From NCBI GenBank assembly GCA_903929925.1, contig CAIYWO010000116.1:1-30779 (forward strand): a stretch of 30,779 bases of DNA, read 5' to 3'. Shown piece after piece: positions 1-6,568 of this stretch. The position numbers and the translations under genes were made by a program. The DNA is from an uncultured beta proteobacterium (lineage in GTDB: Bacteria; Pseudomonadota; Gammaproteobacteria; Burkholderiales; Burkholderiaceae_B). Every line of letters begins with the position of its first letter. The first letter of the stretch is position 1. The notes beneath the pieces are model-generated. The model did not search any database. It saw only the letters and a list, made by a program, of their open reading frames with translations, and had not been told where the DNA came from.

Positions 1-1370
1 GAGTTGGCAAGTTGCGCTTTGATCTCGGCGTCGTCAATGATGCGTCCTTGCTCAAGGTCGATCAAGAACATCTTGCCAGGCTGCAGGCGCCATTTTTTGA
101 CGATGCGGTTCTCGGGGATTGGCAGTGTGCCAGCCTCAGACGCCATGATGACCATGTCGTCATCAGTGATGAGATAACGTGCAGGACGCAGTCCGTTACG
201 GTCGAGCGTTGCACCGATTTGACGTCCATCAGTAAAGGCGACGGCCGCTGGACCGTCCCAAGGCTCCATCATCGCAGCGTGGTATTCGTAAAACGCGCGG
301 CGACTTGGGTCCATGTGCGTATGTTGTTCCCAAGCTTCTGGGATCATCATCATCATTGCGTGTGCAAGCGAGTAGCCAGACATGACCAGAAGTTCGAGAC
401 AGTTGTCGAACGTTGCCGTGTCGGATTGGCCTTCGTACACAATCGGATAAAGTTTTTTGAGGTCATCGCCTAGAACGGCGGACTGCATCATGCCTTCGCG
501 TGCACGCAGCCAATTGAAGTTGCCTTTGACGGTATTGATCTCGCCGTTGTGCGCAATCATGCGATAAGGGTGCGCGAGAGGCCACGCAGGGAAGGTGTTG
601 GTCGAGAAGCGCTGGTGCACGAGCGCCACGGCAGACACCGTGAGCGGGTCTGCGAGGTCTCGGTAGTAACGGCCTACCTGATCAGCAAGCAGCAAACCTT
701 TGTAAACAATCGTGCGAACTGAGGCTGAAGGAACGAAATATTCTTTGCCGTGCGCCAGACCCATGGCTTGAATGGCATGGCTTGCGGTTTTGCGAATAAC
801 GTAAAGCTTGCGCTCTAGAGCGTCGGGAACCATCACATCGGCACCACGGCCGATAAACAGTTGGCGAATGACGGGCTCGCAGGCACGTACCGTGGGTGAC
901 ATCGGCATGTCTGTGTCCACGGGGACATCTCGCCATCCCAATACGACCTGGCCTTCCGCGCGCACGGAGCGCTCAAGTTCTTGCTCGCATGCCAAGCGGG
1001 ACGCGATTTCCTTTGGCAGGAACACCATCGCTACGCCGTACTCACCAGGAGCAGGTAGGGTGATGTTTTTCTTGGCGAGGTCTTGCCGATAAAACGCATC
1101 AGGAATTTGAATCAAGATGCCGGCGCCGTCGCCCATTAGTTTGTCGGCACCCACGGCACCCCGGTGATCCAGGTTTTCAAGGATTTTTAGCCCCTGCTCA
1201 ACGATGGCGTGTGTCTTCTTACCTTTTATGTGTGCGACAAAACCTACGCCACAGGCGTCATGTTCGTTTGCAGGTGAGTACAAACCCTGCGCGACGGGAA
1301 GCCCGGTCTGTGGGGCTGTCGCTGCGCGTGTCGTCGTGGCAGGATGAAAGTTCAAAGGAAAGGTCGACAT
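1..1370 (-). CDS. gltB: Glutamate synthase large subunit, N-terminal part (runs off window)
   Basis: This is the first 456 codons of the large (alpha) subunit of NADPH glutamate synthase, which makes two glutamates from glutamine and 2-oxoglutarate. The open frame has no stop before the left edge, so the rest of the gene lies outside. Translation from ATG at 1370 gives a 39-residue propeptide and then HDACGVGF, where Cys40 is the expected N-terminal nucleophile of the class-II glutamine amidotransferase (Ntn) domain. Further hallmarks of that domain are LDHRGAVGAD, HQRFSTNTFPAWPLAHP, HNGEINT and DRNGLRPARY. The start is supported by a CGGAG ribosome-binding site 6 bases upstream. The gene follows the degenerate transposase gene in the same direction, with 130 bp and a palindromic region between them. 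gltD would be expected downstream, beyond the window. Confidence 0.97.
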   Translation of the reverse strand, partial: MSTFPLNFHPATTTRAATAPQTGLPVAQGLYSPANEHDACGVGFVAHIKGKKTHAIVEQGLKILENLDHRGAVGADKLMGDGAGILIQIPDAFYRQDLAKKNITLPAPGEYGVAMVFLPKEIASRLACEQELERSVRAEGQVVLGWRDVPVDTDMPMSPTVRACEPVIRQLFIGRGADVMVPDALERKLYVIRKTASHAIQAMGLAHGKEYFVPSASVRTIVYKGLLLADQVGRYYRDLADPLTVSAVALVHQRFSTNTFPAWPLAHPYRMIAHNGEINTVKGNFNWLRAREGMMQSAVLGDDLKKLYPIVYEGQSDTATFDNCLELLVMSGYSLAHAMMMMIPEAWEQHTHMDPSRRAFYEYHAAMMEPWDGPAAVAFTDGRQIGATLDRNGLRPARYLITDDDMVIMASEAGTLPIPENRIVKKWRLQPGKMFLIDLEQGRIIDDAEIKAQLAN

Positions 1371-1414
1371 AAAAAGCTCCGTGGGCTTGTGCCATGTTGC
1401 AGTGCGAGGGCGAA

Positions 1415-1443
1415 ACAATACGCCTGCTTTTGTCGCAGCGCAA
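1415..1443 (-). promoter_or_regulatory. Candidate sigma70 promoter of gltB
   Basis: Reading leftward there is TTGCGC (1443-1438), a 17-bp spacer and TATTGT (1420-1415). This would place the transcript start near 1408 and give a leader of about 38 bases. It lies between the palindrome block and the gltB start, so gltB could be transcribed independently of the upstream genes. The match is moderate and unsupported by anything but position and spacing. Confidence 0.4.
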
Positions 1444-1448
1444 GAAAA

Positions 1449-1513
1449 TTAATTGGGGTGCGTCCCCAATTAACAGTAAGGCCAACTTACAGGCATTAAA
1501 TTAGGGACGCACC
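1449..1513. repeat. Nested palindromes (REP-like) between transposase homologue and gltB
   Basis: The first element is a perfect 10-bp inverted repeat, TTAATTGGGG (1449-1458) and CCCCAATTAA (1464-1473), with a 5-base loop. A second is GTAAG (1476-1480) with CTTAC (1486-1490). The ten bases GGTGCGTCCC at 1457-1466 also recur as the exact reverse complement GGGACGCACC at 1504-1513, inside the last codons of the transposase homologue. The block can therefore fold as two alternative nested hairpins. REP-associated tyrosine transposases are usually flanked by such palindromes. The block could also act as the transcription terminator of the upstream gene, though no long U-tract follows. Confidence 0.6.
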
Positions 1514-2229
1514 ACCGTTTCGGGCACTAACCCAGTGCCAACGATGACTTTTTTGGGACGACCACGGCGCTCGGGGTGAACGCGGCGATTGGCGAGTTTG
1601 GCGAGCTCGGTCAGGAAAACGTCATCGCCCAACCCCCATTGACCCCGCAAGCAGGCCTCAAGCTTTGCATCTTGCGAAGACGCGTTTCCCTCTTGCAAGA
1701 GCTTGCGATAGATCGCCTGTCGATCAAAGGGCGTGTTGCCACAACTCCAGTAGTCGGTGTGCGGATGCAGGCCAACTGCAGAGGCGCCAAGGCTGCCCGT
1801 ATGCGCGCCGGCCGAGGACCAGCGCCATGTCTCTGCGTCAGGAACCAGACCCTCGCGCACCGGCTGACGTTCTAGCCATATCAAGCAGGGAAGTAGCCAG
1901 CGTTGTGGTTGTGGAATGGTGGAATGAAAACGCCCGTCGAACACCCCGCCCGCCTGTAGTCGGCTCGCCAGATGACGCCCGACCTGCTGGAACCCTCGGG
2001 CCAGGCTGGTCGAATCCCCAGGGGTGGCAAGCAGAGTCAAGCCACTATGGGTCACCACCCAGCCATGCAGCAACGTGTCTGTGTCGGCGAGAGCTAATCT
2101 GAGCCAGCGCCCGATATCTGCGAATTGGCGCTCTAGCAACTGGCGTACAACGGCGTCGTTATTGTGTGTGAACTGGGCTTGGGCAAGTTGCGCAAAACCC
2201 TCGGCATAGAGTCGGGGAAGCCTAGCCAT
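1501..2229 (-). CDS. Catalytically degenerate REP-associated (IS200-like) transposase homologue
   Basis: The 242-residue protein has the overall plan of REP-associated tyrosine transposases (RAYT, Y1/HUH fold): the start MARLPRLY, a segment ending LLATP, GRFHS, a WLLPCLIWLERQPVREGLV helix, WRWSSAGAHTG, and a basic tail RRGRPKKV. The family motif MPNHVHLL, which carries the two metal-binding histidines, is replaced by THSGLTLL at residues 60-67. The helix that normally carries the nucleophilic tyrosine reads GRHLASRLQ (84-92) with no tyrosine. The reading frame is nonetheless intact over the family's full length. I infer an inactive, possibly domesticated protein that may bind DNA. It starts 22 bp after the SdiA-regulated gene on the same strand. 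Confidence 0.75.
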   Translation of the reverse strand: MARLPRLYAEGFAQLAQAQFTHNNDAVVRQLLERQFADIGRWLRLALADTDTLLHGWVVTHSGLTLLATPGDSTSLARGFQQVGRHLASRLQAGGVFDGRFHSTIPQPQRWLLPCLIWLERQPVREGLVPDAETWRWSSAGAHTGSLGASAVGLHPHTDYWSCGNTPFDRQAIYRKLLQEGNASSQDAKLEACLRGQWGLGDDVFLTELAKLANRRVHPERRGRPKKVIVGTGLVPETVVRP

Positions 2230-2240
2230 TTTGCTGGGTC

Positions 2241-2261
2241 AAAGCCCTGACTCAGGGCTTT
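2241..2261. repeat. 21-bp palindrome at the 3' end of the SdiA-regulated gene
   Basis: AAAGCCCTGA (2241-2250) and TCAGGGCTTT (2252-2261) are perfect reverse complements around one base. The palindrome overlaps the stop codon of the leftward SdiA-regulated gene and ends 11 bp before the transposase homologue starts. It could be an intrinsic terminator with a very short U run, or a REP-like flank of the transposase homologue. Confidence 0.6.
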
Positions 2262-3199
2262 CTGAGTTTGTAGAAAAGATTGGGCTCACTGACGATATAA
2301 ATATTGCCCTCATCGTCGGTTGCGATGCCCTCAGGGCGGGGCAGTGGCTTACTGCCCTTGGCAGAAAGTGAGAGCATGCCTTTGCCGTCACCACTGTCGC
2401 CGTCGAGTTGGATAATGAGCTGTGACTCTTCGCTTAGCAAGTAGACGCGACCGGTGGCGGGATCTACTTCTACAGAAGAGAGATCGGTGGCGAACGGGAC
2501 GTCATTGAGCCAATGACTAATGTTCTCAATCCTAAGGCCACGGGAGTCTGCGGATTGCAGACTGCTCAAGCCGCTAATGCGATATAGGGCCCGTGGGCTG
2601 TGCTCTTTGGATAGGTATAGTCGATCGCGCTTAAGGTCATAGCCCAAGCCATTGAAGCCATAATTTGCGTCTTCCCCTTCTGTAAAACGCAACACAAGTG
2701 CAAAAGCACGGGTGACATCCAGGACTTGCGGCGTCGGCGGTACCTCCGTGATGACCACGCGGTTACGGCGCCCGTTTACTAGAGCAACCTTGTTCCCGCC
2801 GAGCCATGCCACGCCGTCAATGTCCGACATCCCCTTAACGGGGTAGGTGGCCAAGATTTGGCCTTCGGTCGAAAGGGCAATTAGCGTTGTTGGCTTGTTG
2901 ACGACGGTCCAAAGGCGTTTTTGGATCGCGTCATAAGAAAGACCGGAAAACTTGCCGCCCCCTTGTGTATCGATCACTTTGGGTTCTGACGGCCCAGCAT
3001 AACCTGTGAGGGTATTGCCCCCAGCCTCGGCAATTTTTTTCTCCCAGGCCGCCTGCTTGGCTGCCAAGCCTGAAATCCAGCGGTAAGCAACTTGCTCGGC
3101 GTGGTAATAGCGCACGCCGATGTACGTCGCCCAGCCTACGCCGATGACGAGTAGACAAGCGAGCAGGATCTTTGAGAGAAATTTGACTAAATCGGACAT
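2252..3199 (-). CDS. SdiA-regulated-family protein (YjiK-like, membrane-anchored beta-propeller)
   Basis: The 315-residue protein begins with a short cytoplasmic stretch and one hydrophobic segment (about residues 8-30), so it is probably anchored in the inner membrane facing the periplasm. The rest resembles the SdiA-regulated/YjiK family: FSGLSYDAIQKRLWTVVNKPT, SDIDGVAWLGG, NYGFNGLGYDLKRDRLYLSKE, DLSSVEVDPATGRVYLLSEE and RPEGIATDDEGNIYIVSEPN. These repeated D-x-x-x-x-x-LY(L/I) strands are typical of a beta-propeller. The biochemical role of the family is unknown to me; calcium or ligand binding has been suggested for relatives. The gene is divergent from rpoH and followed on the same strand by the degenerate transposase homologue. 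Confidence 0.85.
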   Translation of the reverse strand: MSDLVKFLSKILLACLLVIGVGWATYIGVRYYHAEQVAYRWISGLAAKQAAWEKKIAEAGGNTLTGYAGPSEPKVIDTQGGGKFSGLSYDAIQKRLWTVVNKPTTLIALSTEGQILATYPVKGMSDIDGVAWLGGNKVALVNGRRNRVVITEVPPTPQVLDVTRAFALVLRFTEGEDANYGFNGLGYDLKRDRLYLSKEHSPRALYRISGLSSLQSADSRGLRIENISHWLNDVPFATDLSSVEVDPATGRVYLLSEESQLIIQLDGDSGDGKGMLSLSAKGSKPLPRPEGIATDDEGNIYIVSEPNLFYKLRKP

Positions 3200-3316
3200 G
3201 CCTAAATCCAGGGACGGACGTTGCGACTGCGGTATGAGGCAGTCTTGCGTCCAGAGCAGGGTGAGATTAACACCCTCGCAAGAATTGCGGAACTTTTGCG
3301 TAGATGAGCCGTCTTA

Positions 3317-3343
3317 TTAGCACTCGCTAGCTCAGAGTGCTAA
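3317..3343. promoter_or_regulatory. CIRCE operator (HrcA binding site) upstream of rpoH
   Basis: TTAGCACTC (3317-3325), nine bases, GAGTGCTAA (3335-3343) matches the CIRCE consensus at every position and spacing. It ends 37 bp before the rpoH start. CIRCE is bound by the HrcA repressor, whose activity depends on GroEL, so this predicts HrcA control of the sigma32 gene. The hrcA gene is not in this window. Confidence 0.95.
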
Positions 3344-3346
3344 ACT
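3317..3346 (+). promoter_or_regulatory. Possible rpoH core promoter embedded in CIRCE
   Basis: TTAGCA (3317-3322) and TAAACT (3341-3346) lie 18 bp apart and are each a partial match to -35 and -10 boxes. If used, HrcA bound at CIRCE would cover the whole core promoter. The match is weak and another start site further upstream (3200-3316) is possible. Confidence 0.3.
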
Positions 3347-3380
3347 GGCACCGAAAGCTCCGAGGTTAGGAGTCGAATGA

Positions 3381-4265
3381 ATGACAACGAGTTCTACCGC
3401 TTTGACACTGCAGCCCTCACAACTTGCGATGGCCATCTCGAATCCCGGCGCGCTAGGGACGATCGATGCCTATATTTCGACGGTCAACCGACTGCCGATG
3501 CTCACTGCTGAGCAAGAGAGCGTGCTTGCGCGCCGCCTGCGCGACGAGCAGGATATCGCTGCAGCGCGTGAATTGGTATTGTCGCACTTACGTCTGGTCG
3601 TTTCGGTCGCGCGTCAATACCTCGGATACGGCTTGCCACACGCAGACCTGATCCAAGAGGGTAATGTCGGCTTGATGAAGGCAGTTAAGCGCTTTGACCC
3701 AGAGCGCGGTGTACGCCTCGTATCTTTTGCGGTGCACTGGATCAAAGCCGAAATTCACGAATACATCGTGCGCAACTGGCGCATGGTTAAGGTCGCCACA
3801 ACCAAGGCGCAACGTAAGCTTTTCTTTAATTTGCGTAGCATGCGCCCTGATGGACAAACGCTAGATACAGCGCAAGTCGATGAAATTGCAGCAAATTTAA
3901 ACGTTCGCCGCGAAGACGTGCGCGAGATGGAAGTCCGTTTGTCGGGCCGCGAAATTTCACTTGAAAACCAGAACGATGACGACGATGCGTACGCACCGAT
4001 CGCATATCTGTCAGACAACGGACATGCTGACCCGACCCAAGTGTTGGATCGCCGCGACGAAGACGTCATGCACGGTTCGGGTCTCGATAAAGCACTTGAG
4101 CAGCTCGATGCGCGCTCACAGCGCATTGTCCGGGCACGCTGGTTGCAAGACGATGGTGGCGCGACTTTGCACGATTTGTCAGCCGAGTTTGGCGTATCGG
4201 CTGAGCGGATCCGCCAGATCGAAGTGGCCGCCATGAAAAAAATGCGGACGTCGCTGAGCGCTTGA
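3381..4265 (+). CDS. rpoH: RNA polymerase sigma-32 factor
   Basis: This 294-residue protein is the heat-shock sigma factor. Region 1.2 starts near residue 30. Region 2 contains LRLVVSVARQYLGYGLPHADLIQEGN and the -10 recognition helix VSFAVHWIKAEIHEYI. The RpoH box QRKLFFNLR (about 144-152) separates sigma32 from housekeeping and stationary-phase factors. Region 4.2 ends with the helix-turn-helix LSAEFGVSAERIRQIEVAAMKKMR, which contacts the -35 box. ATG at 3381 is preceded by AGGAG at a spacing of 8, whereas the ATG four bases earlier is out of frame. The perfect CIRCE site upstream indicates HrcA repression in addition to any sigma32-type post-translational control. The gene converges on a Nudix gene with only 2 bp between stop codons. 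Confidence 0.97.
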   Translation: MTTSSTALTLQPSQLAMAISNPGALGTIDAYISTVNRLPMLTAEQESVLARRLRDEQDIAAARELVLSHLRLVVSVARQYLGYGLPHADLIQEGNVGLMKAVKRFDPERGVRLVSFAVHWIKAEIHEYIVRNWRMVKVATTKAQRKLFFNLRSMRPDGQTLDTAQVDEIAANLNVRREDVREMEVRLSGREISLENQNDDDDAYAPIAYLSDNGHADPTQVLDRRDEDVMHGSGLDKALEQLDARSQRIVRARWLQDDGGATLHDLSAEFGVSAERIRQIEVAAMKKMRTSLSA

Positions 4266-4267
4266 TC

Positions 4268-5095
4268 TTAAGTGGCGCGGCGCCACAGGTCCTCAGTCAA
4301 CACGATTGAGGCCTCAAGGGTAAAGTCTCCTGCAAGTAACATTTCATAAATCTTTGCCGGGGTGAAGCAGTCAATCTCCATGACTTCACCATCCCGGTTT
4401 TTTGGCTTTACGCCGTCTGTGAGTACACACTCACAGGTCAGAACCTCTTCGCATTGGTACCCTTCAGGGATCTGTCGCTGCATGCGGGTAATCGTGCGCA
4501 AGGGCGAGCGATGTTGAATGTCTGCGGGGTCTAGTCCGGCCTCTTCGTTGGACTCGCGTTCGAGCGCTAAGTCAGCCGGCTCGCCCGCGCTCACTAACCC
4601 GCCGACCAGCGTGTCCCACATGCCCGGGTCTGTTGCCTTGGTTAGAGAGCGACGCGCGACCCAGAGCTTGCCATCTTGTGACCATCCGCTTAGGTGGACG
4701 GCGCGCGTGATGAGCCCGAGGGGGCGCATCACGCCCCGCTCAATTGCCGCGATCGGGCTACTTTCAGGCCTGTCGGGCAGCACGTCTAGTAATTCATTAC
4801 GCCAACCGGGCGTTTTCCCTGCTTGCCGTAAGGCGTTCGCGATTTCGGCCAGCAGCTCATTAAGCGCTTGCCCCGAGCAAAGGTTGCGGCCGAAGTCGGC
4901 GCGGCTACTCGTTACCTCAACACCAGGGAGGCCGGCAACAGTGGCAACTGCCCCCGGAAACAGCGTGCCGCAGGGTTCTCCGGCAATAAATAACGGGATA
5001 GAGCCTGCGTGTGGTGCCTGCGAAGCGCGTTGCAGCAGCGCCTGTAACAAGCGGTAGAGATCGGCTTTTGGGGGAAAACTGTTGGACTGTTGCAT
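4268..5095 (-). CDS. Nudix hydrolase with DUF4743-type N-terminal domain
   Basis: The 275-residue protein has an N-terminal domain of about 110 residues (DUF4743-like, as in the Tnr3 group) followed by a Nudix domain. The Nudix box is complete: Gly166, Glu172, Arg180-Glu181, Glu184-Glu185 and Gly187, within GGLVSAGEPADL and ALERESNEEAGL. This motif binds the metal and splits nucleoside-diphosphate-linked substrates. Relatives with this architecture hydrolyse oxidised thiamine diphosphate analogues or related pyrophosphates, so a house-cleaning role is plausible, but the substrate here is inferred only from family. The gene is leftward, and its 3' end lies 2 bp from the rpoH stop. Confidence 0.9.
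   Translation of the reverse strand: MQQSNSFPPKADLYRLLQALLQRASQAPHAGSIPLFIAGEPCGTLFPGAVATVAGLPGVEVTSSRADFGRNLCSGQALNELLAEIANALRQAGKTPGWRNELLDVLPDRPESSPIAAIERGVMRPLGLITRAVHLSGWSQDGKLWVARRSLTKATDPGMWDTLVGGLVSAGEPADLALERESNEEAGLDPADIQHRSPLRTITRMQRQIPEGYQCEEVLTCECVLTDGVKPKNRDGEVMEIDCFTPAKIYEMLLAGDFTLEASIVLTEDLWRRAT
4272..4286. repeat. 15-bp palindrome at the rpoH/Nudix convergence
   Basis: GTGGCGC (4272-4278) and GCGCCAC (4280-4286) are perfect reverse complements around one G. They lie in the last codons of the Nudix gene, just past the rpoH stop. The element could form a GC-rich hairpin limiting rpoH readthrough, but no U-tract follows, so it is not a clear intrinsic terminator. Confidence 0.4.
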
Positions 5096-5156
5096 CGAGA
5101 TCTGTCACCAAGTGGGGTCAAACGATTGTAGTGCAGCACTCTAGACGAGCCTCCGC

Positions 5157-5162
5157 TATAAT
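5157..5162 (+). promoter_or_regulatory. Candidate -10 box of the cytochrome oxidase operon
   Basis: A perfect TATAAT lies 141 bp before the ctaC start, in the gap between the divergent Nudix and ctaC genes. No convincing -35 box sits 16-18 bp upstream (nearest TTG at 5127 is too far). If used, transcripts would start near 5169 and carry a leader of about 135 bases containing the hairpin at 5244-5279. Confidence 0.4.
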
Positions 5163-5243
5163 CCCACCCGTTTCCATACGATACGCGGGCTCATACGTGT
5201 GCGGCATTGCCGTGACTTGAGTCCTCTAATAATTCTTGCGCAG

Positions 5244-5279
5244 TATCTGTTGGGGTCCGTAAGTGCCCCTGAGCAGATA
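5244..5279 (+). other. Hairpin in the ctaC leader
   Basis: TATCTG (5244-5249) pairs with CAGATA (5274-5279) and GGGG (5252-5255) pairs with CCCC (5266-5269), with a 10-base loop and a small internal bulge. It ends 15 bases before the ctaC ribosome-binding site (GAGG, 5295-5298). A role in translation or mRNA stability is inferred from position only. Confidence 0.4.
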
Positions 5280-5303
5280 AGCGCGATGTGTTTCGAGGTA
5301 AGC

Positions 5304-6461
5304 ATGAAGAAGTTGAGAGGGTTACTGGGTGCCTGTGCCATGTTCTGGATTGGCGCGGTCAGTGCACAAGTGAAAGACATGCCGGGTGGCCCGCGCGTCA
5401 ATCAGCTCAATCTCCCCGAGGGAGTTAACCAAATAGCGCGTGATGTAGCGTGGCTACACTGGTTCATGCTCATCGTCTGCATGGTGATTTTTGTTGCCGT
5501 CTTTGGTGTGATGTTCTATTCGATCTGGGCGCACCGTAAGTCGAAAGGCCACAAGCCTGCGACCTTCCATGAGCACATGGGTGTTGAGGTGGCCTGGACA
5601 GTCATACCTTTCCTGATTGTGATTGCAATGGCCCTTCCTGCAACACGCACTGTTGTCGCGATGAAAGACACCAGCGGCGCAGATCTGACGGTCAAGGTCA
5701 CGGGCTACCAGTGGAAGTGGGGTTACGAATATATCGATGGGCCCGCCACTGGTGTGAAAATCCTCTCCAACCTCGCCACACCGCGCGCTCAAATTGAGGG
5801 CCGCGAACCAAAGAGCCCGACTTACCTGATGGAAGTCGATAATCCTTTGGTTGTTCCAGTGGGCAAGAAAATCCGCGTTGCGATCACTGCGGCAGACGTC
5901 ATTCACTCGTGGATGGTGCCAGAACTAGCGGTTAAGCAGGATGCGATTCCAGGTTTTGTGCGTAACACCTGGTTCCGCGCTGAAAAAGTCGGCGAATACC
6001 GCGGTCAATGTACAGAGCTTTGCGGTAAAGACCACGCATTCATGCCAATCGTTGTCAAAGTTGTTTCTGAAGCGGACTACGCTAAGTGGGCTGACGAGCA
6101 GAAAAAACTTCTGGCTGCGCAAGCAGATGATCCAAACAAAGAGTGGACAGGACCAGAGCTGATTGCTCGTGGTGAGAAAGTCTACGCAGCGAATTGCGTG
6201 GCTTGCCACCAAGGCAGTGGCAAGGGCGTGATGGGTGCGTTCCCTGCGCTTGATGCTAGCAAGATCGTAATGGGTCCGAAGGCGGACAACATCCAGATTT
6301 TGCTCAAGGGTAAGCCTGGTACGGCAATGCAGTCGTTTGCCGCGCAGTTAAACGATGTAGAAATCGCTGCTGTAATTACTTACACACGTGCGTCTTGGAC
6401 CAATGCAGGAAAGGGCCAGGATCCAGTCGTTGCACCGGCGGATATTAAGGCAGCACGATAG
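5304..6461 (+). CDS. ctaC: Cytochrome c oxidase subunit II with fused cytochrome c domain (caa3 type)
   Basis: The 385-residue subunit takes electrons from the cytochrome c pool to the CuA centre of the terminal oxidase. It has a signal peptide (about residues 1-21, cleavage after AVSA), two transmembrane helices (about 48-75 and 92-115) and the CuA cupredoxin domain with ligands His201, Cys236, Cys240, His244 and Met247 in CTELCGKDHAFM. A C-terminal cytochrome c domain follows, with heme motif CVACH (298-302) and probable axial Met341. Longer upstream in-frame starts exist, but ATG 5304 has a GAGG site and begins a normal signal peptide. It is first in the ctaC-ctaD-small protein-DUF2970-ctaE operon. 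Confidence 0.96.
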   Translation: MKKLRGLLGACAMFWIGAVSAQVKDMPGGPRVNQLNLPEGVNQIARDVAWLHWFMLIVCMVIFVAVFGVMFYSIWAHRKSKGHKPATFHEHMGVEVAWTVIPFLIVIAMALPATRTVVAMKDTSGADLTVKVTGYQWKWGYEYIDGPATGVKILSNLATPRAQIEGREPKSPTYLMEVDNPLVVPVGKKIRVAITAADVIHSWMVPELAVKQDAIPGFVRNTWFRAEKVGEYRGQCTELCGKDHAFMPIVVKVVSEADYAKWADEQKKLLAAQADDPNKEWTGPELIARGEKVYAANCVACHQGSGKGVMGAFPALDASKIVMGPKADNIQILLKGKPGTAMQSFAAQLNDVEIAAVITYTRASWTNAGKGQDPVVAPADIKAAR

Positions 6462-6518
6462 TTTTATTTTGAGTGATGCGGCCGCATATTGTTGCGGCTG
6501 TTCGTAAAGATGCGTTGA

Positions 6519-6541
6519 TCACTAAGACAGTAGCTTAGTGA
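6519..6541 (+). other. Hairpin in the ctaC-ctaD intergenic region
   Basis: TCACTAAG (6519-6526) and CTTAGTGA (6534-6541) form a perfect 8-bp stem with a 7-base loop. It ends 27 bases before the ctaD start. No U-tract follows, so it is more likely an RNA-stability element or a protein-binding palindrome than a terminator. Confidence 0.4.
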
Positions 6542-6568
6542 CAGCTTAAAGCGGGATAGGAGTCCAAC

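Noticed and set aside
12..473. A 153-codon rightward frame at the left edge
   Set aside because: It lies opposite the unmistakable gltB coding sequence, and its translation is not protein-like.
6192..6209. Cytochrome c domain fused to the end of subunit II as a possible novelty
   Set aside because: Fusions of this kind define caa3-type oxidases and are common in Burkholderiales.
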